A stretch of 64,000 bases of DNA. It comes from Actinomycetaceae bacterium (lineage in GTDB: Bacteria; Actinomycetota; Actinomycetes; Actinomycetales; Actinomycetaceae). The DNA lies in the NCBI GenBank assembly GCA_030532245.1, contig JAUNLN010000002.1:92359-156358 (forward strand), read 5' to 3'. Positions 26,135 to 35,032 of this stretch are shown one piece after another. Both the position numbers and the translations under genes were made by a program. Positions within the stretch are counted from its first letter, which is position 1. Each line of letters opens with the position of its first letter. The notes under the pieces are model-generated. The model was not told the DNA's origin and did no database searches. It worked only from the letters and a program-made list of their open reading frames with translations.

Positions 26135-27337
26135 CTAGTTTTTGCGCACGAACTCTACTAGTAGCTCCATTCCCCGAGTGACCTCCTCGGTTGATCCGGC
26201 GAAGGAGATACGGATGAAGTTTTTGCCGTCGAGCACCGGATCTAAGCCGTCACCCTCAACGGAGTTGGGTGAGAAGTCGATGCCCGGCGTAACCGCAACT
26301 CCCTTGGCTTCGAGTAGGTCGGCGGCCCAATCGGCCGAGTCCTCGCAAAGGTGGGAAACGTCGGCGAAGCAGTAGAACGCTCCATCGGCTGGGGCGACGA
26401 GCTTGCAGTCAATCTGGCTTAGGCCTTCGAGTACGATCTGGCGATTCTTCGCGTAGCGCTCTACGTGTGCATCCAGCTGTTCGACTGATTCGGCGTCGAA
26501 TGCGGCGATGGCCGCGAATTGCGACAGGGTGGGTGCCGATAGGTTCAGGTTTCCAAGTAGGAGTTCTACGGGGTGTACGAGTTCGGTTGGAACAACGGCC
26601 CAACCGAGGCGCCAGCCCGTCATGGAGTAGTACTTCGAGAATGAGCCAACCGCGATGTTTTGGTCGGAGTAACTCGCTACCGTAGCGCATTCGGGCCCGT
26701 ACGTGATGCCGTGGTAGATCTCATCGGAGATGAGGAGACACTCGTTTTCGTCGCACCACTTCGCGATCGCCTCAAGTTCTGCAGGCTCGAGGATCGTGCC
26801 CGTGGGGTTGGAGGGGGAAGCGAGAATCAGGCCGGCCGGAGTTCTCCCCTGCTTTTTCAGTTGTTCAAGTTGATCGACGCTAGGCTGCCAACGGGTTTGC
26901 GGGCCGGTGTCGATGTCGACAATTTCGCATCCAAGCGCATTCAGTGTGTTTCGGTAGGCTGCGTAGCCGGGCCGCGTCATGGCAACAAGATCGCCGGCTT
27001 CGAATGCGGCTAGGAAAATAGCGGTGAACGCAGCGGACGAACCGGTGGTGATGACGATGTTGTCCGGATTCACTTTGGCGCCATACTGCTCTAGGTAGTG
27101 TTTCGCGATGCGCGTTCGCAGGGCCTGGATTCCGTTTGAGTCGGTGTATCCGAGTTGCTGGGTTGCGAGTGCTTCTCGCGCGGCATCTAGCACGGGCGCG
27201 GGTGCGGGCGTGGAGGGCTGACCTAGGCACAGGGAGTAAACTTGTCTTCCCTGCGCCGCTAGCTGGTTGCCCTGTTTTAGGATCTCCATTGCCCGAAATG
27301 GGGGCACTTGACCTCGAGTTGATAAACGCACTGCCAT
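26135..27337 (-). CDS. PLP-dependent class I/II aminotransferase
   Basis: Fold-type I aminotransferase of the aspartate aminotransferase subfamily. The 400 residues contain SPSNPTGT, the PLP-contacting SDEIYHGITYG, and Lys235 in the signature GSFSKYYSMTGWRLGW; the substrate-carboxylate Arg is in NFIRISFAGS near the C-terminus. The start is the ATG at 27337, preceded by GAGGTC; a further start six codons upstream is possible. Substrate is not determined. It stands alone between the convergent tesB and the divergent nucleotidase gene. Confidence 0.92.
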   Translation of the reverse strand: MAVRLSTRGQVPPFRAMEILKQGNQLAAQGRQVYSLCLGQPSTPAPAPVLDAAREALATQQLGYTDSNGIQALRTRIAKHYLEQYGAKVNPDNIVITTGSSAAFTAIFLAAFEAGDLVAMTRPGYAAYRNTLNALGCEIVDIDTGPQTRWQPSVDQLEQLKKQGRTPAGLILASPSNPTGTILEPAELEAIAKWCDENECLLISDEIYHGITYGPECATVASYSDQNIAVGSFSKYYSMTGWRLGWAVVPTELVHPVELLLGNLNLSAPTLSQFAAIAAFDAESVEQLDAHVERYAKNRQIVLEGLSQIDCKLVAPADGAFYCFADVSHLCEDSADWAADLLEAKGVAVTPGIDFSPNSVEGDGLDPVLDGKNFIRISFAGSTEEVTRGMELLVEFVRKN

Positions 27338-27563
27338 GACCTCATGGTGGCACAAAGCCGGCGCGTTATCCGATAATGTTCACACGCTGGAAAGCCCGAG
27401 TTCAAGGCATTCCCAAGGCGCGCGAGTTCGATCGACAAATAAAAAATGTTCCCCTTGTGCGAAGCTTCATTCTTTTTGGGACTATAAACTTATTCTTTTC
27501 GCTCCTTTGGCTACTAAACTATATAGAACGCATTTTCGCGTTTGATCCCAAAAGGAGATTTAA

Positions 27564-30023
27564 ATGAAAAGATCCGTGCACGCTCTAGCCGCGGGTGCAA
27601 TAGCTACGCTCGCGCTAGTAGTGTCGCCGCTAGTTGCTCTGGCAGACACGCCGGTAGACGAAAACCCCGGCTCTACCACCGAAAACGTGAACACCGAGCT
27701 CAGCAAGGCACCAACTGAAGAAACAGAAGTTAAAGAGGATTCTGTAAAGCTCGAAGGAGACGCTTCCGAAAAAGAATCCCCGAAAGAAAGCGGCTCCGCC
27801 AAAGAAGAAGCTAAGTCAAATGACGACACTTCCAAGGAAGGAACATCTGGAGGAGGCACTTCCGAAGAAGGAGATTCCAAAGATGAAAGCTCCCAATCGG
27901 AGAAAACCCCAGACATTGTTACCCTAGACCTTTATAATATGACCGACATTCACGGCCATATCGAGAAGGTATATGACAAAGACAAGAAGAAATATACCGA
28001 GGCTGGTATTTCTGCTGTTGCCTGCTATGTAAAGGAGGCTGAGAAGAACAACCCGAACTCCGTCTTCACGCTCCTTGGCGACAATATTGGTGCTTCCCCT
28101 ATTACTTCGGGTCTCGCCGACGATAACCCCACGATCGCCGCACTAAACAAAGCAAACGTTTTTGCCTCCGCGATTGGTAACCACGAGTTTGACAAGGGCC
28201 AGGAAGCCCTGCAGCACCGCCTAGCCGGTACGGGTGGTTACACGAAGGTGGAGTTCGACTACCTCGCTTCGAACATCATGGTTGGGGATACGAACGACAC
28301 ACTGTTCGAGCCGTACAAGATTTGGGTGTCGGAAGACGAGAGCATTCGCATTGGTTTCATCGCAGGTATCGAAGATGATGCCCCGACCAAGGTATTCCCC
28401 GGCACGTTCGACGGACTTCGCTTCGAAAACGCAGCGGAGAAAATAAACTACTACGCTGCCCAGCTGAAGGACGGCAAAAAGGACAACGGTGAGGCAGACA
28501 TCGTAATCGCGTTGTACGACAACGACGCCACGATCTCTGCGCCGCGCATGTCGGAGCACGTGGATGGCCTCATGGGCGGTGACACTCACAAGCCGGTTGC
28601 TAAGTTGCTACCGCGTAAAGACGGAACCGAGATTCCCGTTACCACGTCCGGTAGCTTCACCGACAACCTCGCAAACATTAGGCTGACCTACGACAAGAAC
28701 AACAAGAAAATCCTCGAGGCAGAGACGATCCTGATCCCCGCAAACAAGATCGTCACCGATTGCGCCGGGGATGAAGAGGTTGACGAGATCGTCAACAAAG
28801 CCATCACCGATGTTGACCCTTTGAAGAATCGCGTCATTATCGAGTCCGACAGCAAGTTCATGCGCGGTATTCAGGAGACGCAAAAGGAAGGCGTGACGTC
28901 TACGGGCGATAACCGCGGCGTCGAATCTACGGCTGGTGATCTTGTCGCTGACGCGATGAAGTACGGTATCTCTCCCAATGAAGGCGAATCGGTCGATATC
29001 GGCATCATCAACGCGGGCGGTCTGCGTGCAGACCTCGTACCCGAGAACGGAAAGATTACCGCTGGCGGCGTATTCGCTCTAGCGCCCTTCTCGAACCAGG
29101 TTGGCTACGTGAAGATGACCGGCGCACAGTTCAAGACGCTACTCGAACAGCAGTGGAAAAAACTCGGCGAAAAATCTACTCGCCCGGTACTAAAGCTCGG
29201 ACTCTCCTCCAACGTTCAGTACACGTTCGATCCTTCGAAGAAATACGATCCCGAAATTGATGATGCCCGACGCATCACCACTGTAACCGTTGATGGCGCA
29301 CCGATCGACGACAACAAGGTTTACACCGTTGGTTCCGTAACGTTCTTGCTCCAGGGCGGCGACTCATTCGACATCTTCAAGGAAAAGTCGGTAGCGAGCA
29401 CCTTCAAAATTACTGAAGGCCTTGACCGCGAAATCATTGAGAAGTACCTGAAAGCCAACCCGACCGTAGAGCCGCGCGAGGCTGTCTCATCCGTTGGCGT
29501 GACGGCAACCAACGAGCTAGCGGGAGCCAACTCCAAGATCAAGATTGCGCTACGCGGCCTGTCCTTCACTCAAAAGGACGAGAACGCGCCGAAGAAGGTC
29601 ACGGTGAAGCTCGGCGACCACGAAGTGCTAGCGGACGTGAACAACACCCTGTTCGATCCGAACGCAGAAAACGAGAACGCAATCGTCACCGCTGATGGCG
29701 CAGGCTACCTAGACGAGCCGGCAGAGTTCTCGCTCGCTAAGGTTTGCGGATCTGCTGACGGCAAGCTGACGCTCCCCATCACGGTCTTTGACGACCGCGG
29801 TGATGCTCTCGTCGACGAGTACCAGGGCCTCACCCACGAGGTCGACTGCTCCACCCCGACCGAGCCGACCGAGGAAGGCAACACTTCGGCTCCGGCTCCT
29901 GAAAAGAAGCCTCAGGGCAAGCTTGCCAAGACCGGTGTAGACGCCTACACGGGCGCTGGCATCGCTCTGGCTCTCATGGCTATGGGCGCTTCCCTACTCG
30001 CGGTTCGCCGCAGGAATGCCTAA
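27564..30023 (+). CDS. cell-wall-anchored 5'-nucleotidase family protein (LAKTG)
   Basis: Exported metallophosphoesterase of the UshA type. A signal peptide (about 1-28, ending VALADT) is followed by a Glu/Lys/Ser-rich low-complexity stretch (30-115), the metallophosphoesterase domain (about 118-345), the 5'-nucleotidase C-terminal domain (about 440-640) and a tail ending in LAKTG (787-791), a hydrophobic segment and RRRNA, that is, a sortase signal. Metal ligands visible: Asp128, His130, Asp173, Asn206 and His207. Two positions normally His are Asp here (ALYDND, Asp319; GGDTH, Asp340), so activity may be altered. AAGGAG precedes the ATG. It probably acts at the cell surface in nucleotide scavenging. 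Confidence 0.9.
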   Translation: MKRSVHALAAGAIATLALVVSPLVALADTPVDENPGSTTENVNTELSKAPTEETEVKEDSVKLEGDASEKESPKESGSAKEEAKSNDDTSKEGTSGGGTSEEGDSKDESSQSEKTPDIVTLDLYNMTDIHGHIEKVYDKDKKKYTEAGISAVACYVKEAEKNNPNSVFTLLGDNIGASPITSGLADDNPTIAALNKANVFASAIGNHEFDKGQEALQHRLAGTGGYTKVEFDYLASNIMVGDTNDTLFEPYKIWVSEDESIRIGFIAGIEDDAPTKVFPGTFDGLRFENAAEKINYYAAQLKDGKKDNGEADIVIALYDNDATISAPRMSEHVDGLMGGDTHKPVAKLLPRKDGTEIPVTTSGSFTDNLANIRLTYDKNNKKILEAETILIPANKIVTDCAGDEEVDEIVNKAITDVDPLKNRVIIESDSKFMRGIQETQKEGVTSTGDNRGVESTAGDLVADAMKYGISPNEGESVDIGIINAGGLRADLVPENGKITAGGVFALAPFSNQVGYVKMTGAQFKTLLEQQWKKLGEKSTRPVLKLGLSSNVQYTFDPSKKYDPEIDDARRITTVTVDGAPIDDNKVYTVGSVTFLLQGGDSFDIFKEKSVASTFKITEGLDREIIEKYLKANPTVEPREAVSSVGVTATNELAGANSKIKIALRGLSFTQKDENAPKKVTVKLGDHEVLADVNNTLFDPNAENENAIVTADGAGYLDEPAEFSLAKVCGSADGKLTLPITVFDDRGDALVDEYQGLTHEVDCSTPTEPTEEGNTSAPAPEKKPQGKLAKTGVDAYTGAGIALALMAMGASLLAVRRRNA

Positions 30024-30071
30024 CCAAAACTGGGGTTGAAAGGCCGGGTGCGAACCCGAACTTAACCGCCT

Positions 30072-30113
30072 AAATAGTTGTGGCCCGGATGGAAGTCCGG
30101 GCCACAACTATTT
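30072..30113. terminator. bidirectional terminator, nucleotidase / ettA
   Basis: An 18-bp perfect stem (AAATAGTTGTGGCCCGGA and its complement) with a six-base loop, A/T at both feet, between convergent genes. Confidence 0.88.
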
Positions 30114-30121
30114 GTTTGAAC

Positions 30122-31804
30122 TTAGTCGCGCTTCAGGCGCCTGTGCGTCACGCGGTGCGGGCGAGCCGCCTCCGGGCCAAGACGCTCAATCTTGTTCTTC
30201 TCGTACGCCTCGAAGTTACCCTCGAACCAGTACCACTTGGCCGGATTCTCCTCCGTGCCCTCCCACGCGAGAATGTGGGTTGCCACGCGGTCAAGGAACC
30301 AGCGGTCGTGGGTTACGACCACTGCACAGCCGGGGAACTCAAGCAGAGCGTTCTCAAGAGAGCCGAGAGTCTCGACGTCAAGGTCGTTAGTCGGCTCGTC
30401 AAGGAGCAACAGGTTGCCGCCTTGCTTCAAAGTGAGAGCCAGGTTCAGGCGGTTGCGCTCACCACCGGAGAGCACACCCGCGGGCTTCTGCTGGTCTGCA
30501 CCCTTAAAGCCGAACGCGGAAACATAGGCGCGCGAAGGCACCTCCACGTTGCCAACCTCAATGTAGTCGAGGCCGTCGGAAACAACTTCCCAAAGGGTCT
30601 TGTTCGGGTCGATGCCAGCGCGAGTCTGGTCGACGTAGGAGATCTTCACGGTCTCGCCAACCTTCAGGTCTCCCCCATCGAGCGGCTCCAAACCGACGAT
30701 CGTCTTAAACAGGGTCGTCTTACCAACACCGTTCGGGCCGATAACGCCGACGATGCCGTTGCGCGGAAGCGAGAACGATAGGCCGTCGATCAGTTTGCGG
30801 TCTCCAAAGCCCTTCTCAAGGTCCCTAGCCTCAATGACGACGTTACCTAGGCGCGGGCCCGGCGGAATCTGGATCTCTTCAAAGTCGAGCTTGCGAGTGC
30901 GCTCCGCCTCTTCAGCCATCTCCTCGTAGCGTGCAAGACGTGCCTTCTGCTTTGCCTGACGGCCCTTAGCGTTCGTGCGAACCCACTCGAGTTCGTCTTT
31001 CAAACGCTTCGCGAGCTTCGCGTCCTTCTTGCCCTGAATCTGGAGGCGCTCACGCTTCGTCTCAAGGTACGTGGTGTAGTTACCCTCGTACGGGTAGAGG
31101 CGGCCGCGGTCAACCTCAGCGATCCACTGCGCAACATGATCGAGGAAGTAGCGGTCGTGCGTAACTGCAATAACCGCACCCGGGTAGGTTGCGAGGTGCT
31201 GCTCGAGCCAAAGCACCGACTCTGCGTCGAGGTGGTTCGTAGGCTCGTCGAGGAGGAGCAGGTCGGGCTGTTCGAGTAGGAGCCTGCACAGTGCCACGCG
31301 GCGACGCTCACCACCGGAGAGCACGTTCACCGGAGTCTCCGGGGGCGGGCAGCGAAGCGCGTCCATCGCCTGGTTCAGCTGCGATTCTAGATCCCAACCG
31401 TTTACAGCGTCGATCTCGGTTTGGAGGGTGCCCATCTCCTCCAGCAGTGCGTCGAAGTCAGCGTCGGGGTTCGCCATTTCTTCAGACACTTGGTTGTAGC
31501 GCTCCAGCTTCTGAACCGTGTCGGCAACGCCCATTTGAACGTTTTCGAGCACAGTTTTGTCTTCGTCTAGCGGGGGCTCCTGCTGCAAGATTCCGACCGT
31601 GTATCCGGGCGAAAGCCTAGCGTCACCGTTGGACGGCTCGTCGAGGCCTGCCATGATTTTCAGGATGGACGACTTGCCGGCACCGTTCGGGCCGACCATA
31701 CCGATTTTTGCGCCCGGGAGGAACGCCATCGTCACGTCGTCGAGGATAACTTTGTCTCCGTGCGTCTTGCGCGCGCGGATCATTTGGTAAATGTATTCTG
31801 CCAA
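30122..31804 (-). CDS. ettA: energy-dependent translational throttle protein EttA (ABC-F)
   Basis: Ribosome-binding ABC-F ATPase that gates elongation according to energy state. Two nucleotide-binding domains are seen: Walker A GPNGAGKSS and GPNGVGKTT, signatures LSGGERRRVAL and LSGGERNRLNL, Walker B LLLLDEPTNHLD and LLLLDEPTNDLD, with the P-site tRNA interaction linker between (GNYTTYLETKRERLQ). The start is TTG 31804, read MAEYIYQMIRARKTHGDK, which matches EttA N-termini and has AAGG seven bases upstream; 560 residues against about 555 in E. coli. A good promoter lies 40 bases upstream. It follows the ssb-like gene by 94 bases. Confidence 0.95.
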   Translation of the reverse strand: MAEYIYQMIRARKTHGDKVILDDVTMAFLPGAKIGMVGPNGAGKSSILKIMAGLDEPSNGDARLSPGYTVGILQQEPPLDEDKTVLENVQMGVADTVQKLERYNQVSEEMANPDADFDALLEEMGTLQTEIDAVNGWDLESQLNQAMDALRCPPPETPVNVLSGGERRRVALCRLLLEQPDLLLLDEPTNHLDAESVLWLEQHLATYPGAVIAVTHDRYFLDHVAQWIAEVDRGRLYPYEGNYTTYLETKRERLQIQGKKDAKLAKRLKDELEWVRTNAKGRQAKQKARLARYEEMAEEAERTRKLDFEEIQIPPGPRLGNVVIEARDLEKGFGDRKLIDGLSFSLPRNGIVGVIGPNGVGKTTLFKTIVGLEPLDGGDLKVGETVKISYVDQTRAGIDPNKTLWEVVSDGLDYIEVGNVEVPSRAYVSAFGFKGADQQKPAGVLSGGERNRLNLALTLKQGGNLLLLDEPTNDLDVETLGSLENALLEFPGCAVVVTHDRWFLDRVATHILAWEGTEENPAKWYWFEGNFEAYEKNKIERLGPEAARPHRVTHRRLKRD

Positions 31805-31844
31805 GACACTACCTTCACGCTTTTCGTGGTTTGCAGTCTTGGCT

Positions 31845-31873
31845 AGTGTACGTGAACCGCCGGCCCGATCCAA
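31845..31873 (-). promoter_or_regulatory. promoter of ettA
   Basis: TTGGAT (31868-31873) and TACACT (31845-31850) on the minus strand with a 17-base spacer. It overlaps an imperfect inverted repeat (31855-31888) after the ssb-like gene. Confidence 0.5.
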
Positions 31874-31888
31874 CGCGGGCCGACGGTT
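31855..31888. terminator. imperfect hairpin between ssb-like gene and ettA
   Basis: AACCG-x-CGGCCCG pairs with CGGGCCG-x-CGGTT around an eight-base loop. TTTTT follows only on the plus strand, so its role for the minus-strand genes is unclear; it may part-terminate or fold the message between ssb and ettA. Confidence 0.4.
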
Positions 31889-31898
31889 TTTGACCGAT

Positions 31899-32369
31899 TT
31901 AACGGGCAAACGCATCCCGGTCTGGGCGCCTGTACTCGCTGGTACCGTAGCCGAGGTCGTGGCCGACGCTGAGCGCGGTGATGAGCAGCTCAGTGCCCTT
32001 GCTTCCGTTTTGGTCCCACTCGTTAACGTCGAGGCGCCCTGTCACGATCACTGGCTGACCTTTTTCGAGGGAGTCGTGGGCGTTGTGTGCGAGTTGTCCC
32101 CACATTTTCACCGTGTACCACGTGGTTGAGGCGTCGTGCCAGTTGCCCGCATCGTCGCGGCCTCTGCGCGTAACGGCGAGTCTTGTGCGCCCCACCTGCG
32201 ATCCTGACGGCAGTGTTCTTAGCTCCACGCCCGAGCCGAGGCGGCCTCTAACCGTAATGTTCACCGCGTCGGACGCGAAGGTCCGGAGCTTCGACGATGC
32301 GGGCACTTCCACGGTTGCAACCGTAGTGTTGCTATCGCCTACAACTGTGTCGATATCCCATTCACTCAT
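31899..32369 (-). CDS. ssb: single-stranded DNA-binding protein paralog
   Basis: OB-fold ssDNA-binding protein. The 156 residues contain the expected strands, with NITVRGRLGSGVELRTLPSG, TTWYTVKMWGQLAHNAHDSL and KGQPVIVTGRLDVNEW. The C-terminus ends RRPDRDAFAR and lacks the acidic DDDIPF-type tip by which the main SSB recruits partners, so this is probably an accessory SSB. AAGGAG is seven bases before the ATG. It starts only 12 bases after the in-frame stop of the surface-protein gene, so the two are likely co-transcribed and possibly coupled. Confidence 0.85.
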   Translation of the reverse strand: MSEWDIDTVVGDSNTTVATVEVPASSKLRTFASDAVNITVRGRLGSGVELRTLPSGSQVGRTRLAVTRRGRDDAGNWHDASTTWYTVKMWGQLAHNAHDSLEKGQPVIVTGRLDVNEWDQNGSKGTELLITALSVGHDLGYGTSEYRRPDRDAFAR

Positions 32370-32381
32370 TTGTTTTCTCCT

Positions 32382-34018
32382 TTAGGCTTTGCGCTCTGTT
32401 TTGAAAATGATTAGGCCACTACCGATGAGGGCCAGTGCTATTGCGGGCACGAAAAGATTCGCGCCACCTGTCTTCGCTAGTTGTTGGATTGTTGGAGGAG
32501 GAGTCGTCTCACTCGTAGAAGGTGCCGGCTCGCTTGGTTTGTTGGTCGGCTCCTCGCTCGGTTCTGGCTCGCTCGGGTGCGGCTCTCTCGGAGGGGGCGT
32601 CTCGGGGGGGGGGGCTCGCTCGGTTCCGGCTCACTCGGAGGCTGCGTCTCTTCGGAGGGTTCGCTCTCTACCGGAGGTTCCGTCTCGTCTGGCAGCTCGG
32701 GCACTGTGGTCGGCTCGCTCGGCTGTGTTTCAACCGGCGGGACCTCGCGCGGCGGATACTCAACGAAGAAGGTTTCGGAAGGAACCGCGAAATCAGAAAT
32801 CACGTCCGCCTCAAGGCGCGCGGCCTCAAGACCCTCCGCGGAGCCTTGCTGATCGTCCGCGAGTGCGGAGACCACCCACGTGTAGAAGCCCGGCTCCAGT
32901 TCGTCCGCGAGCGCGAGTTCAGGGGTCTCGAACGTGCCCGCCTGGTCGATTGTGAAGAGGGTGTGCGCGATCGGACTCATACCGAGAGGCACGTTAGAGG
33001 TTTGCTCTAGTAGCGTTTCCATCGGACCGTAAAGTTCTGCCCTCAATACGAGAGAAACCGGCTTGCCGTTCGTGCCGACCGGCCACTTGTCGGCGCTTAC
33101 GGTCACGAGGTCTACCGGCGATTCCGCGGCGCGAATGCTTGCCGCTTTTACCTGCGTGTCGATCGCTAACTGAAGCTTTTCGACGGGAATCTCGATGCTT
33201 CCGCGCGCCTCGATGCTCGACTTTTCACCCGGAACGACTACCAGATCCTGGTGCTTCGGGTGCTCCCAAATCTTGATCGTCGATGCGGGCAGACCGTTTG
33301 CTACCGCGTAGATTTCAACTTCACCCGGCGCCTCAAAATCGACTTCGACACTTTGAGGCTCCAACGCAGAGGTGAGGTTCTTCTTAACCTCTCCCGTGAG
33401 CGGGTGAGTCAAGGTGATTTCAATGGGCAGGCCCGCGATCCAACCGGCTCGGCCTTTCACGCCGATGTTGTCGATTACAACCCTGCCCTCACTTTGTGAA
33501 GACCAAAGGTCAAGCAGGTAGGGGCCGGCTACCTTCTCGGCGTCGCTAATCATTTGCCGGGCGAGCTTCCCATCGTCGGAGAGCCTCCCCATCGGGAAAC
33601 GCCCAAATGCGGCGAGCTGGCTTTGAACCGCCCAACTAAACGATTCGGCCTGGCGCCTGCCCTTGGTAGCGGTTGCCGCGTGCGTGTCGTAGAGCGCAGC
33701 AACGATCCAGGTCTTGTCCGCCTCCATCACGTTTTTCAAATCCGTATTTCCGATGGAGGTTTTCATGTTGCGCGCCACCGCGGAGCCGACGCTGAAGGTT
33801 GAAAACGGGGCGTCGGCGGGCGTTAAGGGCGCGCCCTTTCGAAGCTGGTCGTCACCGGCGCAAACACCTAGTTGGTCGCCGGACTTAGCTACGAACGCCT
33901 GCCCCGACCCTAATAGTTGCCACGGCTCTGGTGATGCTTGCGCCATCGGAGAGCCAAGAAGCAAAATCGCAAACAAACCTGCAAACGCGGCGAGTCTGCG
34001 ACGCAAAGTATGTGCCAT
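32382..34018 (-). CDS. LAKTG-anchored surface protein, frameshifted at an 11-base homopolymer
   Basis: Exported protein of unknown function: signal peptide (MAHTLRRR, hydrophobic core, cleavage after AQA), a roughly 390-residue extracellular part with no domain I recognise, a Pro/Glu/Ser/Thr-rich stalk, and a wall-sorting tail. As it stands, the frame changes at the C11 tract (32604-32614) into an Arg-rich tail ending at 32477. Reading on in the other frame after the tract restores the PSEPEPSEE-type repeats, then LAKTG, a hydrophobic span and KTERKA before the stop at 32382. A tract of 9 or 12 would give the full product of about 545 residues. Start ATG 34018 with GAGAGG upstream. It may be phase-variable, or a sequencing error. 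Confidence 0.85.
32604..32614 (-). repeat. 11-base C tract (coding strand) in surface-protein stalk
   Basis: Eleven consecutive C on the coding strand (G on plus), after the codons for PEPSE. It is by far the longest homopolymer seen in a coding region here and sits exactly where the frame is lost. Nine or twelve bases would restore the frame. Confidence 0.9.
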
Positions 34019-34128
34019 TGGAAGTCCTCTCAAAGTGTTTTGGTGACTTCATATTCGAGGCACTTTCAACCCGGCTAAACCGGCTGCAAGCAAGGTTGTG
34101 GACGAAGCCGGCAACCCCGTGCATGTGG

Positions 34129-34156
34129 AAAAGAGGGCGCACCCGCGCCCTCTTTT
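34129..34156 (-). terminator. terminator after orn
   Basis: AAAAGAGGGCGC / GCGCCCTCTTTT, a 12-bp perfect stem with a four-base loop and a TTTT foot on the minus strand, 116 bases after the orn stop. Confidence 0.75.
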
Positions 34157-34271
34157 CAATCTTTCCAACTTTTGTTCGGCCAATGCTACATCCGGTTAAT
34201 GAGCCGCAGCTGCCTCCAGCTCACTACCAGCCCCCTGGCGGCTCACTACCTGATCACCGGCGAGTACTTGC

Positions 34272-34901
34272 TTATTCGATGTTTGGGATTCCAAGCTCCA
34301 GCACCTCAGCGGCAACCTTGCGCGCCTCGTCGCGGCTCGGGCCCTCCCCCTTCGGGAACAGCACCCTGCGGTAGTACTCCAGCTCCTGAATCGACTCCAA
34401 AATATCCGCGCGAGCCCTGTGGCCACCGTGCTTCTCGGGCGCCTCCTCGAATGTGCGGTGGAACCAGCGCTTCGCAAGCTCCTTAATCGAAGACACGTCA
34501 ACCACGCGGTAGTGCAGGTAGTCGATCAACTCGGGCATATCGCGTTCCAAAAACTGCTTGTCGGTGCCAATCGAGTTACCCGCAAGAAGTGCGCGGCGAG
34601 GAAGCGGAACAAAACGCTTCACGTACTCAAGTACGGTGCGCTGCGCCTCCTCCATCGACACACCATTTTCAAACTCGTCGATAAGGCCAGACTTCGTGTG
34701 CATGTCGCGCACAAAATCCCCCATGTTTTCTAGCGCCTCATCGGAAGGCTTGATAATGATGTCGATACCCGGATCAACCACGCGCAACTGCTCGTCGGTA
34801 ATCACGACGGCAACTTCAACGAGCGCATCCTTTTCTAGGTCGAGGCCGGTCATTTCACAGTCAATCCACACGAGTGGGCGACGCGGATAGTTTTTACTCA
34901 T
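34272..34901 (-). CDS. orn: oligoribonuclease
   Basis: 3'-5' exonuclease of the DEDDh class that finishes RNA decay by degrading very short oligonucleotides. The 209 residues begin MSKNYPRRPLVWIDCEMTGLD with the first Asp and Glu; further ligands are in NSIGTDKQF (Asp) and HRARADILESIQEL (His and Asp). The start is ATG 34901, directly after AGGGGGT; a 51-codon upstream extension in frame has no homology and overlaps the ilvA start region. It is divergent from ilvA and closed by the terminator at 34129. Confidence 0.95.
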   Translation of the reverse strand: MSKNYPRRPLVWIDCEMTGLDLEKDALVEVAVVITDEQLRVVDPGIDIIIKPSDEALENMGDFVRDMHTKSGLIDEFENGVSMEEAQRTVLEYVKRFVPLPRRALLAGNSIGTDKQFLERDMPELIDYLHYRVVDVSSIKELAKRWFHRTFEEAPEKHGGHRARADILESIQELEYYRRVLFPKGEGPSRDEARKVAAEVLELGIPNIE

Positions 34902-35032
34902 ACCCCCTACTTTAGTGATTTTTAGAACCGATTTTCGAAGCGCACGACCATCCGTCGCTTTTGCGCGGCAGTAAACAACCCGGCGTTGCAAAATCTGAAA
35001 CACGCCCGCGCAGGCAGTAAAAGATTCATAAA

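Noticed and set aside
27376-27567. 63-codon open frame with a hydrophobic stretch, ending ATGA on the nucleotidase start
   Set aside because: No ribosome-binding site or promoter fit, AT-rich non-coding look, and the region is more simply the 5' leader of the nucleotidase gene.
34157-34271. Repeated GAGC/CTCA words before orn as a possible CRISPR-like or repeat array
   Set aside because: No regular spacing or conserved repeat unit; nothing like a CRISPR array was seen anywhere in the window.
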